Assembly: GCA_008802785.1 (NCBI GenBank)
Contig: VUYT01000002.1
Span: 372,001-436,000, forward strand
Direction of reading: 5' to 3'
Length of the DNA stretch: 64,000 nt
Source: Symmetrospora coprosmae
Lineage: Eukaryota > Basidiomycota > Cystobasidiomycetes > Symmetrosporaceae
Shown: one piece after another, positions 34,501 through 45,855 of the stretch
How positions within the stretch are numbered: the stretch's first letter is position 1
Layout: each line of letters begins with the position of its first letter
The notes under the pieces: model-generated
What the model saw: only the letters and a program-made list of their open reading frames with translations
Database searches by the model: none
Told to the model about the DNA's origin: nothing
Position numbers and translations under genes: made by a program

Positions 34501-35250
34501 GCGGGGAAGTCGGTGGGGTCCGAAGATCCGAAGAGTCCGTGGAAGGGCGAGGTGATGGCAGAAGACGTGCGAACAAAGCCGGCAGTCAGTACGGAGATGC
34601 CAACATATTCGAGATCAACTCGGCAGAGAGGGCGGACGGCTCCTTCGCAGCTCGTGCATGCGCCGGACTCGACGATGTCGCCTCTCCGCCTCGCATTGCT
34701 TTCGAGAGCCCCGGGCGCAACGCACTCCTTTGCTCCTCGAGAATTTGCCGTCATCCTTGTCCTGCTCCTTGTCCTTGTCCTTGTCCTTGACGGCGCTTGT
34801 GGATGTCGTCGTGTTGCTGCTCTTCTTTGCGCTGGCTCCTCCGATGCTCTCCGAGCCTCCTCCAGCTGCGCCGCCGCCGCTGCCGCCAGATGGGCCGCCC
34901 GACACATCGTCCATGCTGCTATTGTGCGAGGATTGCTCCTGGTGGTACTGCTGCTGTGCATACAGTTGCTGCTGCTGATATGCCTGCTGCTGCTGCTGCT
35001 GGGGAGTGGTTCCACTCGTGCTTCCCCCACCTCCTCCTCCTCCGCCGCACGGGCTCGACTGCTCAGGCTGCTGCTGGTGCGAGTGCGCATAGAACTGGGC
35101 GTGCGACTGCGCCTGTGGCGAGTGGGTGCTGCCAGTGTGGCCTTGGCCTGCAGCGGCGCCGTACATGATTGACGATGTTGGTGGAGGGAGCGCGTAGGGG
35201 GCGTGTTGCTGGTGCTGGTGTGGCTGCTGCTGCTGCTGCTGGTCTCCCAT
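31530..35250 (-). CDS. Zn2Cys6 fungal transcription factor
   Basis: Six exons (34726-35250, 34425-34498, 34216-34350, 33694-34143, 32976-33602, 31530-32895) give 1058 residues. The binuclear zinc cluster is C177-x2-C180-x6-C187-x7-C195-x2-C198-x6-C205 (ACQQCRAVKQRC ... PCERCQL), spanning the exon 2/3 junction. A short helix (TERLRTIEESLALQQ) follows, likely for dimerisation. The fungal transcription-factor middle homology region runs from about 395 to 700, with typical stretches such as YYAIVTTLVESLAPI, LRISQLLGLAR and CRLWLWINLVD. The N-terminus (1-160) is Gln/His/Gly-rich with a Lys/Asp repeat before the zinc cluster, and the C-terminus is Gln-rich. The target pathway cannot be told. Intron 1 is long for this window (227 bases), so an extra small exon there is possible. 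Confidence 0.9.
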
Positions 35251-35260
35251 GGGGGCCGGG

Positions 35261-35280
35261 GACAGGACAGGACAGGACAG
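35261..35280. repeat. (GACAG)4 tandem repeat
   Basis: Four perfect pentamers just upstream of the Zn2Cys6 start codon, probably in its leader or core promoter. Confidence 0.85.
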
Positions 35281-35472
35281 GGCAGGCTCAGGCTCAGACA
35301 GGAGAGTCTCGCTGCCCCTTGTTCCTTGTTTTCTGATATGTGCGTGTGTGTGATACTGTGTCGCCCCTTACTTAGGTATTATTCAACTGGCCCTTGCCTG
35401 CTTGGCGGTTCCGCTGATGCAAGAAGCGTCAGTCCTGGCCCTGGCCCTGGCCCTGAAGGCACGGAGGCCCAG

Positions 35473-35484
35473 CCCCCCCCCCCC
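35473..35484. repeat. 12-base C homopolymer
   Basis: An uninterrupted run of 12 C, about 220 bases upstream of the Zn2Cys6 gene. The exact length is prone to sequencing error. Confidence 0.8.
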
Positions 35485-35914
35485 TACCTAGAGATTCAGG
35501 GCGAAGCTGCTCACCGACTTCCCGAAAAGAGCTCCGAAAGCGGAGACATGCAAGGTGACGCTGCGGAAGGGACGACTTGAGCACAGTGTAAGGCTCATAA
35601 AGATGGTCGCAAGTATAGTGTGCACGACAATCTGCTCAGCACTGACGCGGTCCGCCAGCTCGTGAGGCGGCGACCAGCTCGCAATATGACCAGAGTCCCG
35701 CATGCACGACGTCTCTCCCGTCATGAAGGCGGCATCACAGGAACATGTGTACGCTCAGCGCTGAAGGGGCGGGTCCTACTTTGTACATGATGGCGGCCCT
35801 CTTGATCATTCTGGTCTCAGTGGTCTGCCATATAGACTCAGCCTGGGTATGCCCTGCAGCTCTTCCCTCTCTCAAGCTCGCATCGTGTCGCACAGCATCG
35901 CACTGTACTGCTTC

Positions 35915-38900
35915 CTAATACTCGTCCTCGTGCATCTCGTGCTTGTACTTCTTGTTGATCCCCGCGTGCTGTGAGTCCTCCCCCATGCTGCCCTCGTGCG
36001 GTCGCTTCAGGCTGCCGTTGTGGCCAACCCCGTACCCGCCGCCGGACTGTCCAGCCGGGCTGGCCGCAGCAGCGCGCGAGGCGCTGGCGAGGCCAGCAAG
36101 GCCCATGAGCACATTGGCAGTGTCGGCCTCGTCGTCGTAATCCTCGTCGATCGAGCGGCGGGGCGCGCTAGCATTCGCAGCAGCGGCTTGCTGCGCTTGC
36201 TGAGCCTGCAGATGATGGTCTATTGACGCAGACGGTGGGCCCGCAGCCGCGGATGCGGATGCTCCGCCTGCTCCTGGCGGCGGGGGCGGCGAGCTGTAGT
36301 GATGACGCCCGCGAGATGGCAGAGGCGGCGTGGGCACCTGAGAGTGCGAATGCGAATGCGGCTGGGGCTGGCCTCCCCGCCCAGAGACGGCAGCAGCCGG
36401 GATTGGCGGCGCATCGCCGTTCCCTCTTCTGCCTGGTCCGCCATAATTCGCACTGCCCGATATCCGCCGCAGCTGCTGCTCTCCCGCGCTGGCTGCGAGC
36501 GAGCGCCCGTACTGGTCTTCCGAGGCAGGCCCAGCTCGCCCACTGGTGCCGTTCAGGCCATGGCGCCCTTGGGGCTTGCCAGCCCCACCGTATGATGCTT
36601 CCTCCACTTCTGCGCGCCGCCGGCGCTCCTCTGCTTCCTGGTGCGCATGCACATCGGCCTCGTAGCGCGGGTCAGAGTATCGCGCCCCTGGCGCTGGCTC
36701 TGGCCCTGGCCGTTCCCCGTAATATGGGTGACCCGGTCCAGGAGCCGGATGGCCCTCGCGGCCGTAGTAGTCGTAAGGATATGGCGGCGGACCTTGCTGT
36801 GCTCCGCCAACCTTCGAACTAGGTGCGCCTCCGGAGCGGTTCAGTGCGCCATTCGGATCGTAGCGTGACGTTGAAGCATGAGTGTGATGCATGTGAGCGG
36901 TAGGCGAGACGTGCCGGCGGCCAGACGCGCCCGCAGCGTTAGACGAGGGCACCCCATTCCGGCCTGGCGGAGGAAAGTCACGGCTGTCGTAGTGGCTGGC
37001 TGACGAAGCAGGCGGCGAGTGCATAGGCAGGCCCGGCCCGCCCCTTTCCGGCCCTGCAGCGCCATTACCCTGTGCTTGCCGGCTGCCGTTAGGTGGACCG
37101 AGCCTCTCGCGCATTCTCCGGTCCCACTCGGCCGCCTCGGCCGCTTCAGCTGCAGCGGCTCTTTCGCGTTCTCGTTCGCTTGCTCTCTCCCTCTCTGCGC
37201 TCGCGCCCTGCCCATATGCCGGCGCGCCCCGGCTCGAATGCAGCGGGGCATGGCCGTGCCCGTATGCGTGTTGTGGCCCTTGCCCGTACTCGTACTCCGC
37301 GTGCCGGAGGCGAGGCGAAATGGTGGGCGAGACGGCTGGGCCCGAAGGTGCGCCTCCGCGGAAGTGAACGTCCTGCTGGCTGTGAGTCGGAGACGGCCGC
37401 TCACCGTATCCAGGCAGACCGCGAGCTGCTGCCGCACCAGAGGGGACACGCCTTCCGGATCCTGGAGGACCCCCACCCGTTGCAGATAGCACCGAGGCTG
37501 ACGCTGCGCCGGGGCCATACGCGTGTGGATGTTCTCTGTCCAGATCAATCGGTGCATTCCGTCCTCCCAGTGCGCGGTTTGACCTAGATGATGAGCCTGC
37601 CCCACTTGCACCCAGCTCGTCCGGATATCCTGCGAGCTGATGCATGTGACGGGCGTGCGGAGATTCACCTCGGACCGGGCTGGCACGCCTCGAACCGCTC
37701 GGGCGCCCGGCTGGGCCTTGCACAGCAGAAGAGGCTGCCTGCGCGGCTACAGGGCTGTGAATGGACGGATCGGTGCTTGCGCCAGAAGGTCCACCATTCC
37801 CTTGTCCAGGCGCGCTAGCGCCACCAGGGCCGTCGAGGCTCTTCTGCTCCATGTACACCGGCTTGGCGCCCGTGAGGTCAAAATGGATGTTCATCCAGCT
37901 CTTGCTGTCCGGCATGATGTCGAGTGGGGCCGGTGCAGGGCTTGTGATCTCGGCGCCGCTCATGAGGCAAGCGCGAACCTCCTCCAAGCGGCGCGCAAGG
38001 AGCGTATTCCCCGGATCGAGCTGGACAGCGCGCTGATATGCATCCGTGGCGTCGGCCAGCTGATCGTTACACGACTCGTACAGAGTGCCCAGGTTCTGCC
38101 AGATCTCGGGGATGAAAGGGTGGATGCGGACTGCGCGCGTGTAGGCGTCGAGAGCGTCGTGATACTGGCTGATGTTGAAGTAGAGCACGCCAATGCTGCA
38201 CCAGTATGCCGGATTCTTGCCGTCCCGGTACACGGCCTGCTGGTAAGCCTCGTATGCCTTGCCGTAGTTATGCGTCTGCATGAATGCTCGCCCGAGGATG
38301 TACCAAGAGAACGGGTCTTGTGAGTCTGGCAGATGTGAAGATAAGACAGAATAGGAGATGGGAGACGCCGTCAGCCTGCAGGCACCACCTGGCCCAGAAT
38401 GCTCCAGCTAGTTGACGAGACATACTGTCGTGTTGCCTACCATGTTCCAAGCTCAACGAGACGTATTTGATACATTGCTCCGGGTTGTGGAACGGCACCG
38501 TCTCGCGGAGGTACAGCCCGCCCAGATGCTGCAGCACTTTGCTGTGATCCGGCGTTGTCCGCAGCACCCGCTCATAAGCATCTCGAGCGGCCAGGAACTG
38601 CCAACACCGCTATCGATCAGCCTCTCCTTCGCAAACTAATAAGGCCGTTTCGACGCGCTGGCACTCACGTCCTTCTTGAGCTCGAGCGCGTGCCCAATCT
38701 GATACCATACGTCCTGCTTCTTGAGGGGAGCCGGCGGGTCCGCGAGGATGTAGTGAAAGCACTGGACACAAGCAGAGTCAGCGTGAATTGAACAGCTGCT
38801 CAAGTTGCCCGCACTCACATCCAAACTAGCGTCCGCCTTGCCTTGCAGCTTGTAGATGATGCCCAAACGGAAAAAGACCTCGTCTCTCTTGTAGAAGTCT

Positions 38901-40386
38901 GAAAGGGTGGGAGGCGATAGTAAGGGTAATCGAGCGTAAGTTAGGTGAGCGACTTCGTTGCTGCTGTGAGGAACGCACTTGGATCCATCTTGAGAACGCT
39001 TGCAAAGGCCTCTTCGGCGTGCTCCATGCTCCCGTAGCGGTCGTAGAGGACACCGATGCCGTACCACAGCTTGGGATCGTCTTTCCGGGTGGCTTTGGCG
39101 ATGGCCTGCTGATAGCACGAATAGGCCTTGTGCATGTTCTGCAGATTTAGAAGCGCATGCCCAACGGTGGACCACATCTCGCCATCTGCGCCATTCTCAT
39201 CGATGGCCAGCGAGCGCCCAGCGTACTCCATAGCTTTGGCGTGGGCATCGCGCTCGCGCCAGCAGCGGGCGAGACCTTGGAGCGCGGGAGCGCAGAAGGG
39301 GTTCCTGCGCGCCGCCTCTTCGAACGAGCGCAGAGCCTTCTCGGCGTCGCCCATTGCCCACGCAATGCTCCCAATCTCGACATAGCACGCCTCCGTCTCT
39401 GCGTCGAGCTTCTGCAGCACAGCGGGCAGCATCCGCCGCCGCTCCGAGCTGGGCCCGAGCCCCGATGCTGCTAGCGCCGCTGCTGCTTCTGCGTTCTGCT
39501 CTGTGCCTCGCTCGATCACTGAACGCAGCAGGGATGCATGGGACTCGCCCGGTGTATCGGCCGTGGCTGGGGAACCGCCTGAGGTGACGGGCGTCGGTCC
39601 GGCTGCTGCAGCCTGCGCCTGAAGAGCGGCGGCAGTCGGGGCGGCTGCGCCCCCAGGCTGCATCTGCCCTGTCGAAGACGACAAGGGTGGAGGTCCGGCA
39701 CCGGCCTGCATGTGTGACGCTGCGCTGTGATGGTGGTGGTGGTGGTGACTGCTACCGCTGGGTCCGCTTGTTTGCAAAGGCCCATCGTGCGGGTGTCGGT
39801 GCTGCTGCTGCGGGTGAGAATGTGGGTGAGCAGACAGCGGGTGCTGCTGCAGGTGATGTGCTTGCTGCTGCTGCATGTGAGCCTGTGCAAGGGCCTGCTG
39901 CTGTTGCTGTGCCTGCAGTTGCTGCTGCGTGAGCTGGTGATGATGATGGTGGTGATGCGAACCAGGCGGTGGAGGCTGATGGTGCCCGCCCGAGAGCCCG
40001 GCAGACGAAGAGGCGGCGGGGTAGCCTGGAGGTCCAGCACCGAATGGAGGATAGTGCTGCTGTTGCTGCTGCTGCATTGCTGCTGCTGATCTCGCAGACG
40101 GCATGCCAGACAAGGGTGTCGTCCTTCCCGTCCTGCTGACCACTGGGGCAGAACCTGGAGGAGCTCCTGCCCCGAGCCTGCCTGCTGCTGCAGCTGCCGC
40201 TACCGAAGACGGCGCCATGCCGGGCGAAGCGTCAGCAGATGTTCGAGCGTGGTGGTGATGGTGGTGATGGTGCGAGTGGCTGTTGGTATTGATGCTGTTG
40301 CTGCCGCCGTTGCCGTTGCTGCTGGACTGCCCTGCGCCGCCTCCGAGACCGCCAGAAGGATGGTGACGGTGCGAGGAAGACTGCAT
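35915..40386 (-). CDS. CYC8: general transcriptional corepressor Cyc8/Ssn6
   Basis: Five exons (38979-40386, 38819-38898, 38669-38761, 38441-38597, 35915-38316) give 1379 residues. A low-complexity N-terminus of about 340 residues, rich in His and Gln, precedes a TPR array (about 345-735). Diagnostic Cyc8 repeats are KLWYGIGVLYDRYGSMEHAE, KRDEVFFRLGIIYKLQG, VWYQIGHALELKKD, DPFSWYILGRAFMQ, NPAYWCSIGVLYFNISQYHD and the closely conserved WQNLGTLYESCNDQLADATD. The remaining 640 residues are Pro/Gly/Ser-rich and end in a short basic-acidic tail. With Tup1 it represses genes through DNA-bound factors in the nucleus. Introns fall only between TPRs 5 and 8. The neighbouring Zn2Cys6 gene on the same strand is a possible partner by location only. 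Confidence 0.95.
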
Positions 40387-42351
40387 GCAAGCAGGGGATG
40401 GTGTGCACTAGATCTCGATGGATAGAACGAAGGTAGATGGTGGTGACGTATTGCAGGGTGGCCGTCCTGTCCAGGAGATCCTGGTCCTGAGGCTCTCCAG
40501 ACCCTTGCGTACTGCCGAAACGAAGTTACGGAGCAGAGGAACGCAAGCAACACCATCAGGAAGTCAGTCATGTTGCTTCCCAGCCAGCCCCGGCCGCTGT
40601 CTCGGATGGCTTCTTCCTTGCTCCAGCGCATACGTCCGCCTTCTCGCGCTCTCGCACGCTGAAAGAAAGGGCCGAAGACCAAGGCAACGACGGCGGCAAC
40701 CCTCGGGGGTCTGTGTGAAGCGTGCAATCGTCCTCACCTTGTGGTACCGGTGCTGCCTATGATAGGCGCGGAGCGTCGTTAAGCTGTGCAGTCAGGTCAG
40801 AGGAGAGGCAAGCTTGTCAAGTGAGGTGATGCCAGCAGCAGCAGCAGCAGCAGGGCGTGGACGACCACATTCCTCCGCTTTGAAACTGTACAGCAGCGGA
40901 ATGCCGCTCAGCAGAAACGCGGGGTCCATGGACGGACCACCAGCGGGTCGAGTCCGCGGGCGATCTGACCGGATGACAGTCGCACATCAACCTCGCAAGC
41001 AGGGGTTTACAGAGCATGCATACAACGCCGTAGTGTGCATGCATATGGTACAGCTGAGCGTCTGGCTTTCCACTTGAAGGACTTGCTGTTCCAAGTGCCA
41101 CGTCGCCCCGGGCCGGCGGCCGGCCGAGGCCCTTCGCGCCGACGGATAGACCTTCGCGGAAGCTGTCTGCATCGCAGCGACATCGCACGAGCTCAATGTA
41201 GCGACTCGCTGTACCGTAATACAATGCAAAGCAGCACAAGTGCCAGTCGAGACAATGGAGATTGAATCGGCTTGAGGCTCTTCAGCTTAGCTTGCCTGAT
41301 CATGAGGTCCTGACCCGCTCAATTCCCGCGCCCTGGCACGTCTGCCGAAAGATCTGGTAGCCTGTACACAGATTCCTGGATCAAATGTATTCGTCCAAAA
41401 CTGTTGACTGTGGCTTATCCTGCTTGCGCGTGGCCTGTCAGGCGTGAGTCTTCAGCGAGGCCCGGACACGCTCAGGTTGAGCTCGTCGCCATACATTTCC
41501 AACCGCATTGTTGTGACGCACTGCTCTTGAAAGTATGTTGCCCGGAAACCAGCCTACCGTCTCGACCTGCGTAAAGCTAGTCAAGATTGTGGCAGAGCGA
41601 GAGGTGCTGAGGGAGGTCCTGTCCTAGCGCGTCAGCTATTTGCCGGACGATGCAGGACGCCATCATGACCTCTGGTAGCTCCAGGTTCCTGGCAAGTCAA
41701 GGTCGCAGAGGAGGAGAGATGTCGGTCTTGCGTCTTACTGCACGTTTCGGGTGCTGGCTTTAGAAGTTCGCGGGAGTTTCGCGGAAATGTGATGAATTGG
41801 GTGGCATTCCGTACGTGGCCTATCTGGCTCAGTAGCATGATTGACGGTGCGAGGGTCAGGGTCCAGGGAGCGACACTGGATTCTCTGATGGCAGCGATGA
41901 TGCTCCTTCCATGTTATCGCTCGCGACAGATCTCTGAACATGGGCGTGTCGTGGAGTGTTCTTGACGGACAGCAAAAGCGAAAAGGTCGATTTGCTTGAG
42001 GCCATCGCGTGTGATTACGCATCACCTATGGCTGTAGACGTCGGCACACTATGCAGGGAGCAGGCTGCAGGCTGCAGGGGGCGAGCGAGGAGCAAGCAGG
42101 TGACGAGAGACGAGGATGTAGAGAGGCTGAAAGTGTAGGCAGTGTCGGATCGTCAGTATGTTCATTGCAAGGCGATAGGAAGATTATCGTCCAATGTCCT
42201 GAGTGTTTGTCTTTGAAAGAGCGGGCCACAGAGGCCTAGGAAGAGCGAGGGTTGGCCGTCGACGTCATACAGTACTCGACGACAGGCCCATGTTCCCTTT
42301 GGACCAACGCACCATTCAAGCACAACGAGACAGCAAGCAGCAGCATCCATC
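40387..42351. other. 2-kb divergent intergenic region
   Basis: This is the largest gene-free stretch. It should carry the promoter and long leader of Cyc8 (-) and the promoter of the Bet v1-like gene (+). (CAG)7 lies at 40833-40853. Open frames near 40817-41239 (-) and 41735-42025 (-) show no domain and no codon character. I see no tRNA or repeat element. Confidence 0.5.
40833..40853. repeat. (CAG)7 trinucleotide repeat
   Basis: Seven CAG units in the Cyc8 upstream region, outside any supported coding frame. Confidence 0.85.
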
Positions 42352-42995
42352 ATGTCTGGATCCATCCCCACCTCCACCTCCATCTCCGAGTCGGCCGTCA
42401 TTGACGCTCCTCTCGCCCACGTACGTCCCGATGTCCTGAGGTGGCCTCGGTAGTGCCGTGCCTGGCCCCTTGCGAGGGGAAAGAAGAGACCTGATCGCGA
42501 TGCCCGCTTCATTGGCAACAGGTCTGGCACCAGATCAAGCTGCAGAGCTTTGGAAACTGGTGGAGCCTCGTGTCCAAGGTCGAGGATGTCCCCGACGCCT
42601 CGAACGAGGCGGCCATCGTCAAGGTGTCCTTCAAGGACGGCACCACCGTCGACTTCAAGCAGGAGGAGCACAGCGCCATCCACCACTACATCACCTACTC
42701 CATCGTCTCGGCCGAGCCCGCTCTCCCGTACTCGTCTGTCTACTCGACGATCCGGGTGTACCCCGTCACCTCGGGTGCTCACGAGAACAGCACCTTTGTG
42801 GAGTGGACTGCGACCTACAGCGGAGATGCAGATGCAGCAACCAGTGCGTCAATCCTGCCATGTGACTGAGAAGCGGCCTTGTCGTGTACAGTGGCTGATC
42901 TTCCGCCTTTCTCTCCGGCCATAGTCCAGGACGGCCGCTACAAGCGCAAGGACGGCCTGAAGGACCTCGCAAAGGCCGTCGGCAAGGCTCAGTAG
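42352..42995 (+). CDS. Bet v1-like (SRPBCC) lipid-binding-fold protein
   Basis: Three exons (42352-42420, 42522-42843, 42925-42995) give 153 residues, the usual size of a single-domain Bet v1-like or polyketide-cyclase-like protein. Features of the fold are the opening VIDAPLAHVWHQI (strand 1 then helix), FGNWWSLVSKVE, the turn VKVSFKDGT, the paired strands IHHYITYSIV and STFVEWTATYS, and the C-terminal helix GLKDLAKAVGKAQ. Such proteins bind hydrophobic ligands or catalyse small reactions in a deep pocket; no specific role can be given. There is no signal peptide, so it is likely cytosolic. Splice sites (GTACGT, GTGCGT donors) are standard. Confidence 0.88.
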
Positions 42996-43466
42996 ATGTC
43001 TTCCTGAGCTTTGTCGGACATGCGTACAATGCAGAAATAGGAAAACGGCAATGACTAAGAAAACGTCCTCCTTCATGTAGCACAGTTGCAGCTGGACAGG
43101 AGCACCCAAGTTCAGGTTACAGGAAATTGCCCGCCAATTGCACTGATACAGTACGCGCACATGATAATGAGTGCCTAATCAGCTGAACGTTGTCGAGGAC
43201 GAGAAGACTCCGCGTCTGATCTCGTTGCGGCCTCAATGGCGCTAGCGATGGCCGGGTCGAGCGGGATGTCCTTTCATTATCACACACCAGGCAGACAATG
43301 CTCGACAGACAGTCTCTACGCTGACAGCAGAATATAACGCTCGGCTCTGCCCTGCAGAGAATGTCGGGACTAGAGGAAATGGCCGCCGTCCCTGCCGGGG
43401 CGCCATGATGGGAAGAGCCGGAGGGGGCTGCGAAGAGTGTTAAGGGAACAATAGGACGAAGAGAGC
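42996..43466. other. convergent intergenic region
   Basis: It lies between the 3' ends of the Bet v1-like (+) and GH128 (-) genes. I see nothing beyond likely 3' untranslated sequence. Confidence 0.5.
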
Positions 43467-45226
43467 CTATTTGGCGTCACGGTACGCGATGCCAACCTCG
43501 TTGAGCTTGCCACTCGTGATCATGTTACCAGCTGCGGCGGGCCCGTCGAACGCGCCAAAGATGGCGTACTTCTCGATGGCCGTCTGGTTGTTCCTTATAA
43601 CGGCGCAGTCGCACAAGGCGCACATCAGCCAGGTGTCGTGTAGACGAGGCTTTGGACATCGCAAAGTGTACACACAGCCACGGCACGACCGTCTGGATGA
43701 ATTTGACCTGCTCGGCGACGGTTCCAGAGCCGCGGAACTCTGTGATAAGGATCGGGCGGGGCGCAAAGGCCTTGATGACATCTGGGAGAATTTGCAAGAT
43801 CAGACCTAGAACGAAAGGCCGTTTGGGAAGCTACCTACCGCTGAAGTAGTTGAAGAAGTAGCCTGTGTTCCAGGCAGCATCGTACTGCAGATGGGCAGGA
43901 AAGCAGTGTGTGAGAAGCGACTCGAGCCATCGTGATCATAGACCAGCCTCTTACCCAGTGCTACGAAAGGGCAGTGAAGGGCGAACGTTCCACACGGTCA
44001 GCGCCCACTTTGCGCACGATTGCGAGAAGGCAAGCTCACCATTGCGATGGCATCGATGTGGCAACCTGTGCACGCCGCGAGAAAGTCCTTCATGTACTGA
44101 ACACCGCCGGGGGCACCACCATTTCTGCAGAGCATACGTGAGCGCTAGACAAGCGAGGTGCATGCCATCTCGGAAACGCGCAAAAAAACGTACGTGATGG
44201 CGGGCGCCACGAGCTTGGCTTGGCCAGCGAATGGCTCCATGTACTGCTTCCACGCAGCAACGGCCTGTGCGATAGTCATGTCGGCCTGTCCTTGGAGGTC
44301 CGGCTCTTTTGGTGTGGAAATGGCATCAGCATCTCGCTCGCATCCTCTTCCCCTGCTTATGGATCGCTCGCTCACCATTGAAGCCGCTGAGTACGCGGAA
44401 AGCCAAGGGCAGACGGCAGTCAGTCGGCGCATCGAGTCATCTAAATCACCGCTACGTGCAGTGTCTGATGAACAGATGCTCACAGAAGGTGAGTCGCCCC
44501 GTTGGCGATCGCCTTCTTTGCGTTTGCGCTCCAAATCTGCGTGAGCCACGGATCGCGAGTGCCCCAAAGCATGGGGAGAAACACGACGCCAGGTGTGGTA
44601 GCGACTCCTTTTGGCTCGCTGAACCAGTTGTAGGTCCATCCGACGCTGTTGCCGAAGGGCAGCGTGTTGTTGGCGCGGTCGGAATCATACGAGAGGCCTT
44701 TCTTGTTGGTCTTGACAGGCGTGGCTGTAGCGGCGGGCTTGGCGGTGCTCGTAATGCTGGTGGGCTTTGCAGTCGTTGATGCGGGCTTGGTGGATGTGGT
44801 GCTGGTCCGGCGGCCGCGGTTCAGAGCGAGGCTGACGCTGGTGCTCGTGGCGCGGATCACTTTGGCATGGTGTCGTCGGGCGCCGTCTGCGAAGACAGCG
44901 GGTCAGTTTGCACTTGTCCGAGATGATGGTGAACAGGAAGTGCCCTCACAGTGCTCTGCCCGCCCGGCCTGCATGACGGAAGGTGCGCCGCGGCCCAAAC
45001 AAGAGAAGGCGACGGCACGTGCACGCGGGATCAGCGGGACGTCACATCGCACTCAGGGCATCGAGAGCGGCGCACCAGAGCAGAGTCCGATGCCGAAGCT
45101 ACTGTAAAGGAGGTAGAGACCGATAGTACACTGCCAGTGGTGGGCGTCAGTCCGCTGGGCGGACTCACCCCAATGGCCTGTCGAGACTCACAGGCACAGG
45201 GCTGCGAAGGCAGACTGCGTCCGCAT
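43467..45226 (-). CDS. secreted GH128-type glycoside hydrolase (beta-1,3-glucanase family)
   Basis: Eleven exons (45192-45226, 45046-45130, 44950-44968, 44484-44886, 44376-44386, 44194-44305, 44040-44124, 43955-43960, 43839-43884, 43676-43781, 43467-43593) close in phase to 344 residues. Exons 3, 5 and 8 are 19, 11 and 6 bases; each is required to restore phase and a conserved motif (exon 5 gives GFN of LGFNEPD, exon 8 gives HW of AMHWYD). A signal peptide (about 1-27, ending VASA) precedes a Thr/Ser/Lys linker, then the GH128 barrel begins GLSYDSDRANN. Likely catalytic residues are Glu185 (GFNEPD) and Glu282 (ILITEF). Family members cut beta-1,3-glucan in cell walls. Cysteines in ACTGCHIDAIAM fit a secreted protein. 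The 11- and 6-base exons are the parts most worth testing. Confidence 0.88.
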
Positions 45227-45855
45227 GATTACGGGAAATGAGCGTGCGAGGAAAGGAGGGTGAGGAGACGGAGAGACTGAGTGAAGCAGTGATCTGATGC
45301 GGAAAGAATAAGAAAGAGGGTGCGGGAGGCGAAAGGCGGAAGGCAAAGAGGAAGAGCGAGAAGAGCGAGAACGACGGGGCCACCTCCTTTTCGTTCTTTG
45401 GGACCTCAGCATGCGCCCAAACCTTGTCACGAAGGCATACTGTATCGGCACCTTGATGATCCATAGATAGACAGCCATCTGGCGGTACGTGCCGTTATTT
45501 AGTGTATGCATCTTGTTAGTCGCAAGCTGGCTATCGCCGTCTCGTAGCTGACGTGCTCCAGGCCTGGATCCCGACCACGCGTCTCCGGCGAGGCTGACCG
45601 TGTCGCTTCCTTCGAGCAGGTCGTCGATGGCACGCCTGCGATCATTGCTTCATCTTGCACTGCATGCTCCCTCTTCCACTGCTTGTGCGACTGTGCAACC
45701 CCTTCGAATCGTGGGGAGACGGGGAGAGAGAGAGCAGCTGCCCATGCTCGTGCCCGTGCTCGCGTGCTCGCGTCCTCGCGTCCTCCCTGTTGCCTCTGCC
45801 TCTGCATCGCATTGATTGACTTGCGCAACTTCTCGGCAACCGCTCCACCGCAGGG
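45227..45855. other. divergent promoter region between GH128 and Nudix genes
   Basis: About 630 bases separate the start codons. The sequence is rich in AG/GAA-type purine tracts on the plus strand (45240-45380). I see no gene. Confidence 0.5.

Larger units (their letters stand above)
35251..35914. other. intergenic region with simple repeats
   Basis: It lies between the start of the Zn2Cys6 gene and the stop of Cyc8. It contains (GACAG)4 at 35261-35280, CTGGCC repeats at 35435-35455 and a run of 12 C at 35473-35484. I see no gene. Confidence 0.55.
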
